From contig CAZGWK010000004.1 of NCBI GenBank assembly GCA_964529285.1, positions 38,418-102,417 of the forward strand: a stretch of 64,000 nucleotides of DNA. The letters are read 5' to 3'. The position numbers and the translations under genes are program-made. Position 1 is the stretch's first letter; every line of letters begins with the position of its first letter. The notes beneath the pieces are model-generated. The model was not told the origin of the DNA. It saw nothing but the letters and a program-made list of their open reading frames with translations, and did no database searches. This DNA comes from SURF-21 sp964529285. GTDB taxonomy: Bacteria; Actinomycetota; Geothermincolia; Geothermincolales; RBG-13-55-18. This document shows, one piece after another, positions 63,956-64,000 of the stretch.

Positions 63956-64000
63956 GGAGGGGTGGCAGAGCGGACTATTGCGATGGTCTTGAAAACCATT
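63956..64000 (+). tRNA. tRNA-Ser (TGA anticodon), 5' part, cut by window end
   Basis: GGAGGGGTGGCAGAGCGG is the acceptor and D-arm start, and the anticodon arm ATGGTCTTGAAAACCAT has TGA in the loop. The variable arm and 3' half lie beyond the window. A TAAAAT -10-like element is at 63942-63947. Confidence 0.9.

Overview
The window is a chromosomal origin region of a moderately GC-rich bacterium. It is most likely a deep-branching Actinomycetota-type lineage (inference). The gene order dnaA-dnaN-recF-DUF721-gyrB-gyrA on one strand, facing rpmH-rnpA-yidD-yidC-jag-rsmG-parA-parB on the other, matches the actinobacterial/Gram-positive origin layout. A DUF721 gene between recF and gyrB is typical of Actinomycetota. 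The signal recognition particle RNA is the large type with an Alu domain. Many genes use GTG or TTG starts, and one appears to use CTG. No rRNA, CRISPR array, prophage or complete insertion sequence was seen.

Layout. 1-4.7 kb: a polyphosphate module (ppk1 3' part, CHAD protein, ParA-like ATPase, CYTH-Nudix fusion), then pfkA and tRNA-Ile. 6.2-18.1 kb (minus strand): lipoprotein, rtcB, archease, gyrA, gyrB, DUF721, recF, dnaN, dnaA and a GHKL-ATPase/winged-helix gene. The dnaN-dnaA gap carries a basal unwinding signature (DnaA-trios, G cluster, DnaA-box-like sites) and is the best oriC candidate. 18.6-24.6 kb (plus): ribosomal protein L34, RNase P, membrane insertion and partition genes. A 1.2 kb intergenic region holds two perfect parS sites, and a third parS-like core forms the stem of the jag terminator.

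24.8-27.1 kb (minus): D-Ala-D-Ala ligase and an aminotransferase. 27.4-37.1 kb (plus): a chemotaxis operon (cheR, two MCPs without sensor domains, cheW, cheY, cheB, cheA, cheC, cheD) ending in an Asp23-family gene. 37.4-42.4 kb (minus): a six-gene signalling operon of KaiC-like ATPase, receiver protein, two three-TM proteins, multi-PAS histidine kinase and a CwlM-like pseudo-amidase. This is the strongest candidate for an undescribed system.

42.6-52.5 kb (plus): SRP RNA, dnaX-ybaB-recR, lysC-asd, then three consecutive membrane proteins with N-terminal zinc-binding modules, two of them CPBP proteases. 52.6-56.7 kb: an efflux-adaptor lipoprotein and an MrfA-type helicase. 56.8-61.1 kb: nickel-pincer lactate racemase genes (larA, larC, larE) lying between two REP-like palindromic elements. 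61.2-64 kb: DUF4446, pheA, serS and the start of tRNA-Ser.

Coordinates and motif positions were read by eye. No database search or folding programme was run.
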